Source: an uncultured Lachnospiraceae bacterium (lineage in GTDB: Bacteria; Bacillota; Clostridia; Lachnospirales; Lachnospiraceae). From it: a stretch of 35,285 nt of DNA. Each line of letters begins with the position of its first letter. The first letter of the stretch is position 1. The stretch spans positions 1-35,285 of the forward strand of contig CAJTTO010000045.1 in assembly GCA_910579275.1 (NCBI GenBank), written 5' to 3'. A model generated the notes under the pieces. It saw nothing but the letters and a program-made list of their open reading frames with translations. It was not told the origin of the DNA and searched no databases. Shown here one piece after another: positions 1-7,508 of the stretch. The position numbers were made by a program, and so were the translations under genes.

Positions 1-1364
1 ATCCTCTTTTTCAAAATATTGACGGTTCTACAAGAATTGCAGGCATCTGGGACCAGACTATACAGGACGGTCCCTTTCCGGAGGGACTGGATTACGGAAG
101 TGAATATACAGAGGAAATGATTAATGAGGCGCTGCGTTCACAAAATCCCCTTGAGGTTGTGCCAAGCATGGATACGGACGGGCATGGTACGTTTATCGCC
201 AGCGTAGCGGCGGGAAATGCAGATCTTGAGCACCGTTTTATTGGAGCCGCGCCAGAGGCGACGCTTGCGGTGGTAAAGTTAAAGCCTGCAAAAGCATACT
301 TGAAGGATTTTTATGTTATTCGTCAGGACGCAAAATGTTTTCAGGAAAATGATATCATGCTGGCCATGAAATATATTAATGACCTTGCCCGCAAAAGGAA
401 CATGCCGCTGGTTCTGTGTATTGCGCTGGGAACGAACCTGGGAGGGCATAATGGGACTTCCCTTCTGTCTAACATGCTTGATGCCTATTCGTCGGTGCTG
501 AATAGAAGCGTCGTAATCAGCGCGGGAAACGGTGCGGTACACAGGCATCATTTTTCACGGCAGCTTGGAAGTATGGATGAGACTGTGGATGCCGAGATAC
601 GTGTGGAAGAAGGGGTAGAGGGCTTTGTAGCGGAGTTGTGGACGACTGTTCCCAATGTGATGACTGTTGCGTTTACATCACCCTCCGGAGAACGGACAGG
701 ATACATTACGCTAAAGCAGGGGCGTGAATACCGAGAAACCTTTGTGTTTGATAAGACAGATGTGGAGGTAGAATACCGACTGCTTCTGGAAAATAATGAT
801 TCACAATTGATTTTTATGCGGATTAGGAATCCTGCGTCGGGTATTTGGAAGATTAGTGTAAAACCTGTGCGGCGTTCTGACGGAATGTTCCATATATGGC
901 TTCCGGTTCAAGAATTTCTCACCGGAGAGGTGTATTTCCTAGAGGCGAATCCGGATACGACGCTGGCAGAGCCAGGAAGCAGTCTGGTGGCAATGACGGT
1001 TGCATTCTATAATGGGGTGGATAAATCAGTTGATATTAATTCCGGCAGGGGGTATACTAGAGATGGAAGGGTAAAGCCGGATTATGCTGTCCCTGGCGTT
1101 CTGGTGTCCGGTGCAGGGCTTAACAATGAATTCGTGGTGCGAAGCGGCTCTAGCGTAGCGGCAGGAATTGCCACTGGGGCTGCGGCGCTTTTGATGGAGT
1201 GGGTTCTGAACAATACGGAGGCCTGGGGGGTCAATTCCAGCCAGATTCGGAACATCATTTTACTTGGCGCAGAGCAGAGGCCGGGAATGGAGAGCCCGAA
1301 CAGAGAGTGGGGATATGGGGCCATGAACCTGTACCGCTCTTTGGATATTTTGCGTCAGTTGTAG
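1..1364 (+). CDS. S8 (subtilisin-like) family serine peptidase, 5' truncated by window edge
   Basis: The reading frame is open from base 3 and runs into the annotated part, so the gene begins outside the window; the first in-frame ATG (117) is not the true start. Subtilase signatures are visible: the catalytic His in DTDGHGT (His codon 183-185), the oxyanion Asn in SAGNG (near 520) and the catalytic Ser in SGSSVAAG (Ser codon 1152-1154). The catalytic Asp block lies upstream of the window. A long insertion of about 180 residues between the Asn and Ser blocks matches the layout of clostridial Csp-like S8 peptidases, which carry a jelly-roll insert. GSS-VAAG replaces the usual GTSMAxP, which is common in that group. 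The substrate is unknown; in Csp proteins the role is spore germination protease signalling, but I cannot assign that here. It is followed 35 bp later by a small coiled-coil gene on the same strand. Confidence 0.88.
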   Translation, partial: PLFQNIDGSTRIAGIWDQTIQDGPFPEGLDYGSEYTEEMINEALRSQNPLEVVPSMDTDGHGTFIASVAAGNADLEHRFIGAAPEATLAVVKLKPAKAYLKDFYVIRQDAKCFQENDIMLAMKYINDLARKRNMPLVLCIALGTNLGGHNGTSLLSNMLDAYSSVLNRSVVISAGNGAVHRHHFSRQLGSMDETVDAEIRVEEGVEGFVAELWTTVPNVMTVAFTSPSGERTGYITLKQGREYRETFVFDKTDVEVEYRLLLENNDSQLIFMRIRNPASGIWKISVKPVRRSDGMFHIWLPVQEFLTGEVYFLEANPDTTLAEPGSSLVAMTVAFYNGVDKSVDINSGRGYTRDGRVKPDYAVPGVLVSGAGLNNEFVVRSGSSVAAGIATGAAALLMEWVLNNTEAWGVNSSQIRNIILLGAEQRPGMESPNREWGYGAMNLYRSLDILRQL

Positions 1365-1399
1365 CAGACAGACAAGAAAAGAGAAAAGGAGAAGATAAA

Positions 1400-1690
1400 A
1401 TGGCAGATTTTTTTGGTGAACTGGGAAAGAAGATTTCAGATACGGCAAGTGATTTTAGTAAGAAGGCGGAGGATACGCTGGAGATTCAGAAGATTAAGAG
1501 CGATATCCGTTCTATGAAGCGTGCCAATGAGAGGGACTTAAGGGATATCGGACGCATGGTCTATGAAAAGTTTCAGAAGGGCGAGGTAGACGATACGGAG
1601 TATATTTCCCTGTGTGAAGAGGTGGAGAAGCGTGAGGAGGAGATTGAGAAGCAGGAAGAACAGATTGTAAAGATCAAAGAGGAGATATAG
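1400..1690 (+). CDS. Small charged coiled-coil protein, unknown function (96 aa)
   Basis: The ATG at 1400 is chosen because an AAAGGAGAAG ribosome binding site lies 9 bp upstream; the same frame is open further upstream but overlaps the protease gene. The product starts MADFFGELGKKISDTASD, is rich in Lys and Glu, and has heptad-like spacing over its last ~45 residues (EEVEKREEEIEKQEEQIV), so a helical coiled coil is likely. There is no signal peptide or membrane segment. N-terminal halves of this type occur in clostridial proteins that continue into a zinc ribbon, but no Cys pairs are present here. It lies 35 bp after the S8 protease and its stop codon is 1 bp before the next ATG, so it is very probably cotranscribed. 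Function not recognised. Confidence 0.75.
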   Translation: MADFFGELGKKISDTASDFSKKAEDTLEIQKIKSDIRSMKRANERDLRDIGRMVYEKFQKGEVDDTEYISLCEEVEKREEEIEKQEEQIVKIKEEI

Positions 1691-1691
1691 G

Positions 1692-2180
1692 ATGTTCTCC
1701 GTTATGCTGGTGATATTTGCAATACTGCTGGGCGCGGATGTGATGATTAAGAGATGGGTGGAGGATGAGCTGAACCACGGAGAAGAAAGGAAACTCCCAG
1801 GCGGAGGGCTTGTTCTCCGGAAAGTCTATAACAGGGGATTTCTGCTTAATCTGTTTGACGAGCGCCCAAAGGCTGTGAGAGGCATGTCTGTGTTTGCCGG
1901 CGCAGGAGTACTGGCGTGGGATTTTCTCACATTTGCGAAAAAGAGGAGCTATGTAAAAAAATTGGGAATGGCCCTTGTGAGCGCCGGTGCAGCGAGCAAC
2001 CTCTTTGATAGGCTGGCAAAGGGGAAGGTGGTTGACTATATCGGATTCAAAACTAAGAAGAAGTTTCTTGGAAGGATTACGGCGAATCTTGGGGATATCT
2101 ATCTTGTCTGCGGCGGTGTGCTGGTGATGGCAGGGGAGATGCTTTCGGTGGTATTGCATAGAGATAAGACGAAAAAATAA
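1692..2180 (+). CDS. lspA: Signal peptidase II-like membrane protein, divergent
   Basis: 162 aa, the usual length for prolipoprotein signal peptidase. Motifs fit LspA in order: D16/K20 in the first membrane segment, YNRGFLLNLF (48-55 region, equivalent to the N-x-G-x-x-F block), SNLFDRLAKGKVVDYI with catalytic-type Asp106, and ANLGDIYLVCG with the second catalytic-type Asp135. Four hydrophobic segments are present. The second motif is degenerate (ANLGD instead of FNxAD) and the loop after the first helix is longer and basic, so this is a divergent member, perhaps a second copy specialised to a local substrate. The start is set by the GGAGATATAGG site overlapping the previous stop. It is the last gene of the + strand cluster and is followed at once by a terminator. 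Family known, catalytic competence inferred. Confidence 0.72.
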   Translation: MFSVMLVIFAILLGADVMIKRWVEDELNHGEERKLPGGGLVLRKVYNRGFLLNLFDERPKAVRGMSVFAGAGVLAWDFLTFAKKRSYVKKLGMALVSAGAASNLFDRLAKGKVVDYIGFKTKKKFLGRITANLGDIYLVCGGVLVMAGEMLSVVLHRDKTKK

Positions 2181-2234
2181 AACACTTAGGAATATAGGAT
2201 ACCTGAATACAGTCTATATTCCTGAGTGTTTTTT
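2181..2234. terminator. Bidirectional intrinsic terminator between convergent genes
   Basis: Arms of 17 nt at 2181-2197 and 2214-2230 pair with a single G-U wobble around a 16-nt loop. A T-run follows on the + strand (2231-2234, TTTT) and an A-run precedes on the other side, so it can end both the lspA-like gene and the convergent dehydrogenase gene whose stop is at 2239. Confidence 0.85.
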
Positions 2235-2238
2235 ATGT

Positions 2239-3186
2239 TTAATTGCTGTGCTTTATGTCGAAAAATTCATGAATCTGTCCCAGAACAATCTTCATCAGCC
2301 GTGTTCTGGCTTCTACGCTGGCCCAGGCTATATGAGGGGTGATGTACAGCCTTCTGCTGTCTTTCATCTGAAGAAGAGGGTTTTGGGGACTCATGGGCTC
2401 CGTACAGAGCACGTCCAGCCCTGCGGCGGCAATCTCGTGCTGTTCAAGAGCTTCGGCAAGCTCATCTTCAACCACAATCGGTCCTCTGCCAAGATTCAGA
2501 AAGATGCAGGATTTCTTCATTTTCTTAAATGCAGCGGCATTAATCAAATTCTCGGTATATTTATTTAGCGGGGCATGAACGGATATGATGTCGGAGGAGG
2601 CAAGCAGAGTATCCATATCTACCTGACAGTATCCCTCCTGTTTAGGACTGCCGGAGGGGGAGGTATAGATTACATGGGTGCCAAAGGCTTTCGCGATAGA
2701 CGCAACCCGTCTTCCGATATTGCCGAGTCCGATGATTCCCCAGGTCTTATCGTTCAATTCATAAAAATGTTCTTCAAAGTGGGTAAATGACGTATCACAT
2801 GCGTAACGCCCGTCTTTTACGTAATCGTCGTAGTATCGCAGTTTTTCCAGTAAATAGAACAGCATGGCAAATGTATGCTGCGCCACGGACTCCGTAGAGT
2901 ATCCGGCCACATTTCTCCAGGCAATTTTGCGCTTGTCAAGAAATTCCTTGTCCAGATTATTGGTTCCGGTGGCGGTTACGCAGACCAGCTTCAGCTTCGG
3001 GGCGTCTCCCACGGTTTCGGCATCAATCCGTACTTTGTTAAGGACAATAACGTCTGCATCCGCAATCCGATCAGGAACCTGGGCGGGAGTGGAGAAGGGG
3101 TATTTTACCACCTGGCCTAACCGGTCGTAGCCGGACAAATCAATATCTTCACCGATTGTCTTAACGTCTAAGAATACAATCTTCAT
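2239..3186 (-). CDS. D-2-hydroxyacid dehydrogenase (glycerate/hydroxypyruvate reductase-like)
   Basis: 315 aa, a normal length for the family; it reduces 2-oxoacids to D-2-hydroxyacids with NAD(P)H in the cytosol. Visible motifs: nucleotide-binding GLGNIG (153-158), NLGRGPIV with substrate Arg234, Glu263 in LCTEPM and the proton-donor His285 in TPHIAW, the Arg-Glu-His triad. The residue after strand beta-2 that is Asp in NAD-specific members is in YTSPSG here, so NADPH use is possible; that is an inference. The start is supported by CAGGAGGG 7 bp upstream of the ATG. The ATG lies only 31 bp after the 3' end of tRNA-Gly and no separate promoter is obvious, so it may be expressed by read-through from the tRNA promoter. 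The exact substrate cannot be read from sequence. Confidence 0.9.
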   Translation of the reverse strand: MKIVFLDVKTIGEDIDLSGYDRLGQVVKYPFSTPAQVPDRIADADVIVLNKVRIDAETVGDAPKLKLVCVTATGTNNLDKEFLDKRKIAWRNVAGYSTESVAQHTFAMLFYLLEKLRYYDDYVKDGRYACDTSFTHFEEHFYELNDKTWGIIGLGNIGRRVASIAKAFGTHVIYTSPSGSPKQEGYCQVDMDTLLASSDIISVHAPLNKYTENLINAAAFKKMKKSCIFLNLGRGPIVVEDELAEALEQHEIAAAGLDVLCTEPMSPQNPLLQMKDSRRLYITPHIAWASVEARTRLMKIVLGQIHEFFDIKHSN

Positions 3187-3217
3187 CAGAAGCCCTCCTG
3201 AAAATAAAATATAAAAA

Positions 3218-3288
3218 AGCGGGTGATGGGAATCGAACCCACGTATCTAGCTTGGAAGGCTAGTGTTCTACCATTGAACTACACCCGC
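3218..3288 (-). tRNA. tRNA-Gly (anticodon TCC)
   Basis: On the minus strand a complete cloverleaf can be folded: acceptor GCGGGTG/CACCCGC, D arm with AATGGTA, anticodon stem CTAGC/GCTAG with loop CTTCCAA (anticodon TCC), T arm GTGGG-TTCGATT-CCCAT with discriminator T. CCA is not encoded. It lies 6 bp downstream of tRNA-Pro. Confidence 0.97.
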
Positions 3289-3294
3289 ATACAA

Positions 3295-3369
3295 TCGGGG
3301 TGACAGGATTCGAACCTGCGACCTCCTGGTCCCAAACCAGGCGCTCTAGCCAAGCTGAGCCACACCCCG
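3295..3369 (-). tRNA. tRNA-Pro (anticodon TGG)
   Basis: The minus strand folds as acceptor CGGGGTG/CACCCCG with discriminator A, anticodon stem CCTGG/CCAGG with loop TTTGGGA (anticodon TGG), and T arm GCAGG-TTCGAAT-CCTGT. First gene after the promoter at 3413-3441; CCA is not encoded. Confidence 0.97.
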
Positions 3370-3412
3370 ATATCCAATTTTCAATTTGTCATCTCTCGCA
3401 GCGACGAATTTT

Positions 3413-3441
3413 ATTATACATAACTATCATCTATGTGTCAA
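3413..3441 (-). promoter_or_regulatory. Perfect-consensus sigma-A promoter of the tRNA-Pro/tRNA-Gly unit
   Basis: On the minus strand TTGACA (3436-3441) and TATAAT (3413-3418) are separated by exactly 17 bp. Transcription would start near 3406, about 37 bp before tRNA-Pro. A full-consensus promoter is typical of stable RNA genes. The 3371-3492 stretch holds otherwise only A/T-rich sequence. Confidence 0.9.
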
Positions 3442-3492
3442 CACTTTTTTCAAAATTTTTTCGTTTTTTTCAACGAATCCTTATTTCCGTTT

Positions 3493-3978
3493 TCATTCGA
3501 CATATTGCAGTTCAAAACTTGCGTCCCCCCGCTCATCCAGCTGCATAATGATGTAGGAGGGCTTTCTGTTCTCCTGTCTGGGATAAGAAAGGCTTCCGGG
3601 GTTAATCGCTATTATGTTTTTTGATATGTCGATCACGGGTCGGTGTGTATGCCCATACATCACAATATCCACACCCTGTGCCACGGCTTCTTTTTTAAGC
3701 ATCTCATTGCCCATACTGATATAATATCGGTGACCGTGTGTTATCATAACACAATATCTACCTATTTGTAAAGTCTTTTCTGATGGTAAATTTGAAAAAA
3801 AATCATTATTTCCTGCAACCATCTCCACAGGACATCCTGCTGCCTCCTGAATGGTGTACTCGCTTCCCTCAATATCCCCGAGATGAATGACCATATCTAC
3901 CTTTCCCAGCTTTTGCAAGACTTTCATATAGTTTTCATTTTTCCTATGTGTATCACTCACAATAAGTATTTTTTTCAT
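3493..3978 (-). CDS. YfcE/MJ0936-type metallophosphoesterase
   Basis: 161 aa, the normal size for this small calcineurin-like phosphodiesterase family. All metal-binding blocks are present in order: SDTH near residue 8, HLGD near 32, GNND near 55, THGH near 80 and GHTH near 108. These bind two divalent metals and hydrolyse phosphodiesters or phosphomonoesters; the physiological substrate of the family is unsettled. It is the last gene of the minus-strand operon, 31 bp after rdgB, a pairing (rdgB then phosphoesterase) common in Firmicutes. No convincing terminator hairpin follows before the tRNA promoter. Confidence 0.92.
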   Translation of the reverse strand: MKKILIVSDTHRKNENYMKVLQKLGKVDMVIHLGDIEGSEYTIQEAAGCPVEMVAGNNDFFSNLPSEKTLQIGRYCVMITHGHRYYISMGNEMLKKEAVAQGVDIVMYGHTHRPVIDISKNIIAINPGSLSYPRQENRKPSYIIMQLDERGDASFELQYVE

Positions 3979-4009
3979 AACGCCCCCGTTGGCAACAGCC
4001 TGATTTGAT

Positions 4010-4624
4010 TTAAAGTTCTGCCAATAACACCCTTTTCATTTCCTCAAGCGCCTTCCCCCTGTGGCTGATACGGTTTTTCTCCTCCGGTGAAAGTTCCGCA
4101 GAGGACTTGTCATACTCCGGAAGGTAAAATATCGGGTCATAACCAAAACCGTTTTCTCCCCGCTCCTCGTAGCCGATTCTTCCTTCGACAGCCGCATTTG
4201 TTTCAAACTGCCTGCCGTCAGGCAGCACGGCGGCAATCGCGCACACAAACCGCGCCGTGCGTTTCTCGTCAGGCACCCCAGCAAGGCGCTGTATCAGATG
4301 TGCATTTTTAATCGTGTAGGACGTATCTTCCCCCATATACCGCGCGGAATATATTCCCGGCTCCTTGTTCAGGTAGTCAATCTCAAGCCCGGAATCGTCT
4401 GCGAGGACGACAGCCCGCTCGCCGCGTTTTTCCAGCTCCTGTGCGATAGCCGACGCCTTAATCATGGCATTCTCCGCAAACGTTTTTCCGTCCTCAACGA
4501 TATCCGCCGTAACGCCTGCCTCTTTCATGGACTGTATCTCAAGCCCTAAATCAGCCAGTATCATCTGAATTTCCCGCATCTTGCCAGCGTTTCCTGTTGC
4601 AAATATAATTTTATCAGCTTTCAT
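4010..4624 (-). CDS. rdgB: RdgB/HAM1-type XTP/dITP diphosphatase
   Basis: 204 aa. The N-terminal FATGNAGKMREI block is the hallmark of the Ham1/RdgB family, followed by VVLADDSGLEID (metal-binding Asp pair), GIYSARYMG, and C-terminal GFGYDPIFYLPE and SHRGKAL blocks. The enzyme cleans the nucleotide pool by converting XTP, dITP and ITP to monophosphates plus pyrophosphate. Its ATG overlaps the end of the upstream gene by 11 bp (ATGAAAGCTGA), so translational coupling is likely. Complete, with nothing missing relative to the family. Confidence 0.96.
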   Translation of the reverse strand: MKADKIIFATGNAGKMREIQMILADLGLEIQSMKEAGVTADIVEDGKTFAENAMIKASAIAQELEKRGERAVVLADDSGLEIDYLNKEPGIYSARYMGEDTSYTIKNAHLIQRLAGVPDEKRTARFVCAIAAVLPDGRQFETNAAVEGRIGYEERGENGFGYDPIFYLPEYDKSSAELSPEEKNRISHRGKALEEMKRVLLAEL

Positions 4625-5753
4625 TTCCGTTTTCTCCCACTTTTAGATAATTTTCCAGAACGCCGCCCATTGTGCCTACAAGGGAGGCTGATATTTTTTG
4701 ATTTAATTTGTATTCGTTTTCCACACTGTCCATGTCCTTTTGTGTCAGGGACAGCTTTATCACTGCTGCCGGAACAGCGGCATCCGACACCAGCACATGG
4801 TCTCCTGCCTCTTCAAAGCCGCGTATCCCGATTTGTGTTGTCTGCGAAAAGGTCTCTGCCATGACCACTGCCAGATGCGTACTGTTATAGTCCGGAATAA
4901 AATATATTGTATTACATATACCTGTCAGATATGACTCCTGCGCATCCGTTTTTCCGACTTCTACCCCAAGCACCATGTCCGCGTGGATTTTATTCGCAAA
5001 GGCAATCACGTCTGACTGCGTGTATTCCTCCCGCATATCCGGTGCCATATACAGCCGTATACGATTGTCCGCCGCGAATTTTTCAAGGCTCTGCCGCCAC
5101 TCGGGAAGCGCCAGACGGTTTTTGTCTTCAAACGGAAACCATACAACTGCCTTTGCCGCGTATCTGTCCCCTGTCTCCGTGAAATTCACTGCCAGTGCAC
5201 TGCCGCTGGTTACCAGTTCACAGTCATACAAATCCCTGCAGTATATCTCCACAACCACATCGCCGTTCTGTCTGTATACCCCCACTGCCTCCATTATCGC
5301 CGAATCGCTCACCAGCTCAATGCCATCCGGAAAGTTTCCGGAGTAACCAGACAGCGTGAGCACATATTTATCCTGCGTAAATTCCTCTGTAATACTGACA
5401 TTTTCTTCCTCTATGGGAACCGACAGCGGTACTACAAGGCGAGATTTCTTTTCGTCCCTGAAATTTGTGTGCACATTGATTTTGGGGGATGATAACTTAT
5501 CCTCCTGCACGTTTACGCTTTCCATCAAGATTCCGATACGGCTGTTTGCGTCAAGGAATCCTTCATTGTATTTAAATCCTGCCATCATCGCCGCGGAGAG
5601 GACTGCAAAACCAACCGCCGCTGCCCATGAAGCAGCATACAGTTTGTCTCTTTTTTGTGCGATAATCCGCCCTGCCTCGACTCTGGTAAGGGCATAGTCT
5701 CCCTCCGCAAAGCCCTCACACGTCAGAAGATTTTGTTCCATGTCTGTCTGCAT
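4614..5753 (-). CDS. Membrane-anchored protein with a degenerate amidase-like domain
   Basis: 379 aa. A short cytosolic part (1-40) is followed by one membrane helix (about 42-61), then an extracellular beta-rich region (about 70-190) and a C-terminal region (about 200-372) whose order of blocks resembles N-acetylmuramoyl-L-alanine amidase (amidase_3): WRQSLEKFAADNRIRLYMAP, then HADMVLGVEVG where amidases have aDlfvSiHaN, then YFIPDYNSTHLA, and PAAVIKLSL where amidases have PavLvE. The zinc His and Glu are therefore absent, so it is probably non-catalytic and may bind peptidoglycan or a partner; this is inference. It lies 13 bp after the rlmL-like gene and overlaps rdgB. An alternative is simply a conserved clostridial membrane protein of unknown fold. 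Confidence 0.7.
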   Translation of the reverse strand: MQTDMEQNLLTCEGFAEGDYALTRVEAGRIIAQKRDKLYAASWAAAVGFAVLSAAMMAGFKYNEGFLDANSRIGILMESVNVQEDKLSSPKINVHTNFRDEKKSRLVVPLSVPIEEENVSITEEFTQDKYVLTLSGYSGNFPDGIELVSDSAIMEAVGVYRQNGDVVVEIYCRDLYDCELVTSGSALAVNFTETGDRYAAKAVVWFPFEDKNRLALPEWRQSLEKFAADNRIRLYMAPDMREEYTQSDVIAFANKIHADMVLGVEVGKTDAQESYLTGICNTIYFIPDYNSTHLAVVMAETFSQTTQIGIRGFEEAGDHVLVSDAAVPAAVIKLSLTQKDMDSVENEYKLNQKISASLVGTMGGVLENYLKVGENGNES

Positions 5754-5766
5754 ATTCCTGTCACCC

Positions 5767-6921
5767 TTATTTTCCCAATAAATTTTTTGGCGGACGCGGT
5801 CCGATGAACTGATAATAGTAGGTCTTCATCATTCCGTTGTATATCTTTCTGTTTTTGTCCGCTTTCCTGCCAATATCTTTCTGCACATCCTCATGCGAAG
5901 TAATGAGGTAAAGCGACCAAGTGTCAAGTTTCTTGTATTTTTCTCCAAGCATCCGATAGAGGGGCGGTATGTTTTCCTTCTCCTCAAGACGCTCCCCATA
6001 TGGCGGATTTGTTATGATAAAGCCATATTTTCCGTCATGTGTCAGATGCTCGACATCCCTCTGGTCAAAATGAATCATATGATCCACTCCCGCCAGCCGC
6101 GCGTTCTGCCTTGCAATCTTTATCATTTCAGGGTCATTGTCAAATCCCTGAATATTGACGGGCACAGAAAAATCAGCCAGTTCCCTTGCTTCCTCGTAAC
6201 AGTCATCCCAAATTTTTCTGTCAATCAGATGCTCCCATGCAGCCGCCGTAAACCCGCGCTTCATCCCAGGTGCAGCATTTGCCGCCATCAAAGCCGCTTC
6301 TATCGGTATCGTTCCGCTTCCGCAGAATGGGTCGACAAGAATTCTCTCGTCCCTCCACGGCGTGAGCATAATCAGCGCAGCAGCAAGATTCTCCGCAATC
6401 GGCGCCTTTGCCTTGTATTTCCGGTAACCTCTCTTGTGCAGCGACTCGCCCGTCGTGTCAAGCCCCACTGTCACAGTGTCCTTCATCAGGAAAACACGAA
6501 TCGGAAAGCTCTGCCCTTCCTCGCGAAACCAGCTTACCTTGTACACCTGTTTCAGCCGCTCCACCATTGCCTTTTTCATAATGGACTGTATGTCTGACGG
6601 CGAAAAGAGCCTGCTCTTAATGCTTGCCGCCTTCGCCACCCAGAATTTTGCGTCTGACGGTATGTACTCCTCCCACGGTAAATTCTTTGTACCCTCAAAA
6701 AGCTCGTCAAAGGTCTCTGCCCGAAAGCTTCCGACCTTGATAAGGATTCTCTCCGCTGTCCTAAGCCCGATGTTTGAACGGCATATTGCCTCATCGTCCC
6801 CGATAAAGGTCACTCTGCCGTCCTCCACACTCGACACATCATATCCGAGATCTATTATTTCCTGCTTTAGGACTGCTTCCAGCCCGAAGTGGCAGGGCGC
6901 TATCAGTTCGTATTTTTTCAT
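5767..6921 (-). CDS. rlmL: THUMP-domain 23S rRNA (guanine-N2) methyltransferase, RlmL/YpsC type
   Basis: 384 aa, the length of the Bacillus YpsC type, which lacks the RlmK fusion found in E. coli RlmL. An N-terminal ferredoxin-like plus THUMP region (about 1-155) is followed by the methyltransferase domain: DPFCGSGTIPIEAALMA (197-213) for SAM binding, GFDNDPEMI (259-267) and the catalytic NPPYGER (305-311), typical of N2-guanine or N6-adenine methylation. It modifies 23S rRNA in the cytosol. First gene of a four-gene minus-strand operon; a near-perfect promoter lies 68 bp upstream. The final basic tail ends PPKNLLGK. Confidence 0.93.
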   Translation of the reverse strand: MKKYELIAPCHFGLEAVLKQEIIDLGYDVSSVEDGRVTFIGDDEAICRSNIGLRTAERILIKVGSFRAETFDELFEGTKNLPWEEYIPSDAKFWVAKAASIKSRLFSPSDIQSIMKKAMVERLKQVYKVSWFREEGQSFPIRVFLMKDTVTVGLDTTGESLHKRGYRKYKAKAPIAENLAAALIMLTPWRDERILVDPFCGSGTIPIEAALMAANAAPGMKRGFTAAAWEHLIDRKIWDDCYEEARELADFSVPVNIQGFDNDPEMIKIARQNARLAGVDHMIHFDQRDVEHLTHDGKYGFIITNPPYGERLEEKENIPPLYRMLGEKYKKLDTWSLYLITSHEDVQKDIGRKADKNRKIYNGMMKTYYYQFIGPRPPKNLLGK

Positions 6922-6988
6922 TCGTCTGCTCCATCTCCATATTATTTTCCGACCGCAAGGAACTGTAGAAAAGGCTTCCTTACTTTTA

Positions 6989-7016
6989 ATTATATTTAAT
7001 ATCTTTTATCTGTCAA
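6989..7016 (-). promoter_or_regulatory. Sigma-A promoter of the rlmL-rdgB-phosphoesterase operon
   Basis: Minus strand TTGACA (7011-7016) and TATAAT (6989-6994) with a 16-bp spacer, both hexamers at full consensus. The expected start is near 6982, leaving a leader of about 60 nt before the ATG at 6921. Confidence 0.85.
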
Positions 7017-7060
7017 ATATTTTCTATGAATGCACACAAAGGCTGTGTGGATTCATGCCC

Positions 7061-7096
7061 AAAAAAAGACAGGACTCGCATCAAGCCCTGTCTTTT
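7061..7096 (-). terminator. Intrinsic terminator of the Asn-rich gene
   Basis: Reading the minus strand, AAAAGACAGG (7087-7096) pairs with CCTGTCTTTT (7064-7073) across a 13-nt loop, and the T-run continues to 7061. It lies 15 bp after the stop of the 58-aa gene. Confidence 0.85.
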
Positions 7097-7111
7097 CCAT
7101 TACGGCACAAA

Positions 7112-7288
7112 CTACTTGTTGTTATTGTTGTTGTTACTGTTGTTTGTGCTGTTTTTGCAATTCTTCTGGTTGTTGTCAGAATTGCTGTTGTTTGTGCTGT
7201 TAGAACCCTGTGAATTCTGTGAGTTCTGCGCATTCTGATAATTGTTGTTTGTCTTGTTCTGCTCGTAGCTGTTGTTTGTTCCAGACAT
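7112..7288 (-). CDS. Asn-rich 58-aa low-complexity protein, unknown function
   Basis: The start codon at 7286-7288 is chosen because GGAGGT sits 6 bp upstream; the frame is open further but without such a site. The product opens MSGTNNSYEQNKTNNNYQ and is almost entirely Asn, Gln and Ser, with a run of six Asn just before the final Lys and one Cys. No signal peptide or membrane segment. It has its own terminator and a leader carrying a 16-bp perfect palindrome, so it is a regulated single-gene unit rather than noise. Small Asn/Gln-rich proteins in clostridia are sometimes spore-associated, but nothing in this sequence proves that. Function not recognised. Confidence 0.65.
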   Translation of the reverse strand: MSGTNNSYEQNKTNNNYQNAQNSQNSQGSNSTNNSNSDNNQKNCKNSTNNSNNNNNNK

Positions 7289-7308
7289 AATGATACCTCC
7301 AATTTTTT

Positions 7309-7324
7309 CGGGAATGCATTCCCG
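7309..7324. promoter_or_regulatory. 16-bp perfect palindrome in the leader of the Asn-rich gene
   Basis: CGGGAATGCATTCCCG is its own reverse complement and lies 9 bp before the ribosome binding site of the 58-aa gene. It may be an operator or an RNA hairpin that controls access to the ribosome site. On the + strand it is followed by TTTTAT, so weak terminator activity in that direction is also possible. No promoter for the 58-aa gene was recognised with confidence between 7325 and 7508. Confidence 0.55.
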
Positions 7325-7466
7325 TTTTATGACACACATCCGATTTGTTTTTTTGTATGTCATGAGCACGTTTATCATGCTACACAGATATGATTTGCAC
7401 AAATGCACATTTTTATACAATAATTTTTATTTACATATAATGTTTACCTTGGAAACACTGCCCAAA

Positions 7467-7485
7467 TCTGATAATTGTTGTTTGT
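7467..7485 (+). repeat. 19-bp duplicate of a segment inside the Asn-rich gene
   Basis: The 19 bases at 7467-7485 are identical and in the same orientation to 7234-7252 inside the coding region of the 58-aa gene. Flanks do not match. It could be the trace of a partial duplication. Confidence 0.5.
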
Positions 7486-7508
7486 TAAGATTTATTTTCA
7501 GAAATGTA

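Noticed and set aside
3300..3548. Open frame starting MTGFEPATSWSQTRRSSQ
   Set aside because: This is the well-known false frame across a tRNA gene (here antisense to tRNA-Pro); no ribosome site.
5893..6597. 234-aa open frame on the + strand
   Set aside because: Antisense to the rlmL-like gene, with no start signals or recognisable motifs.
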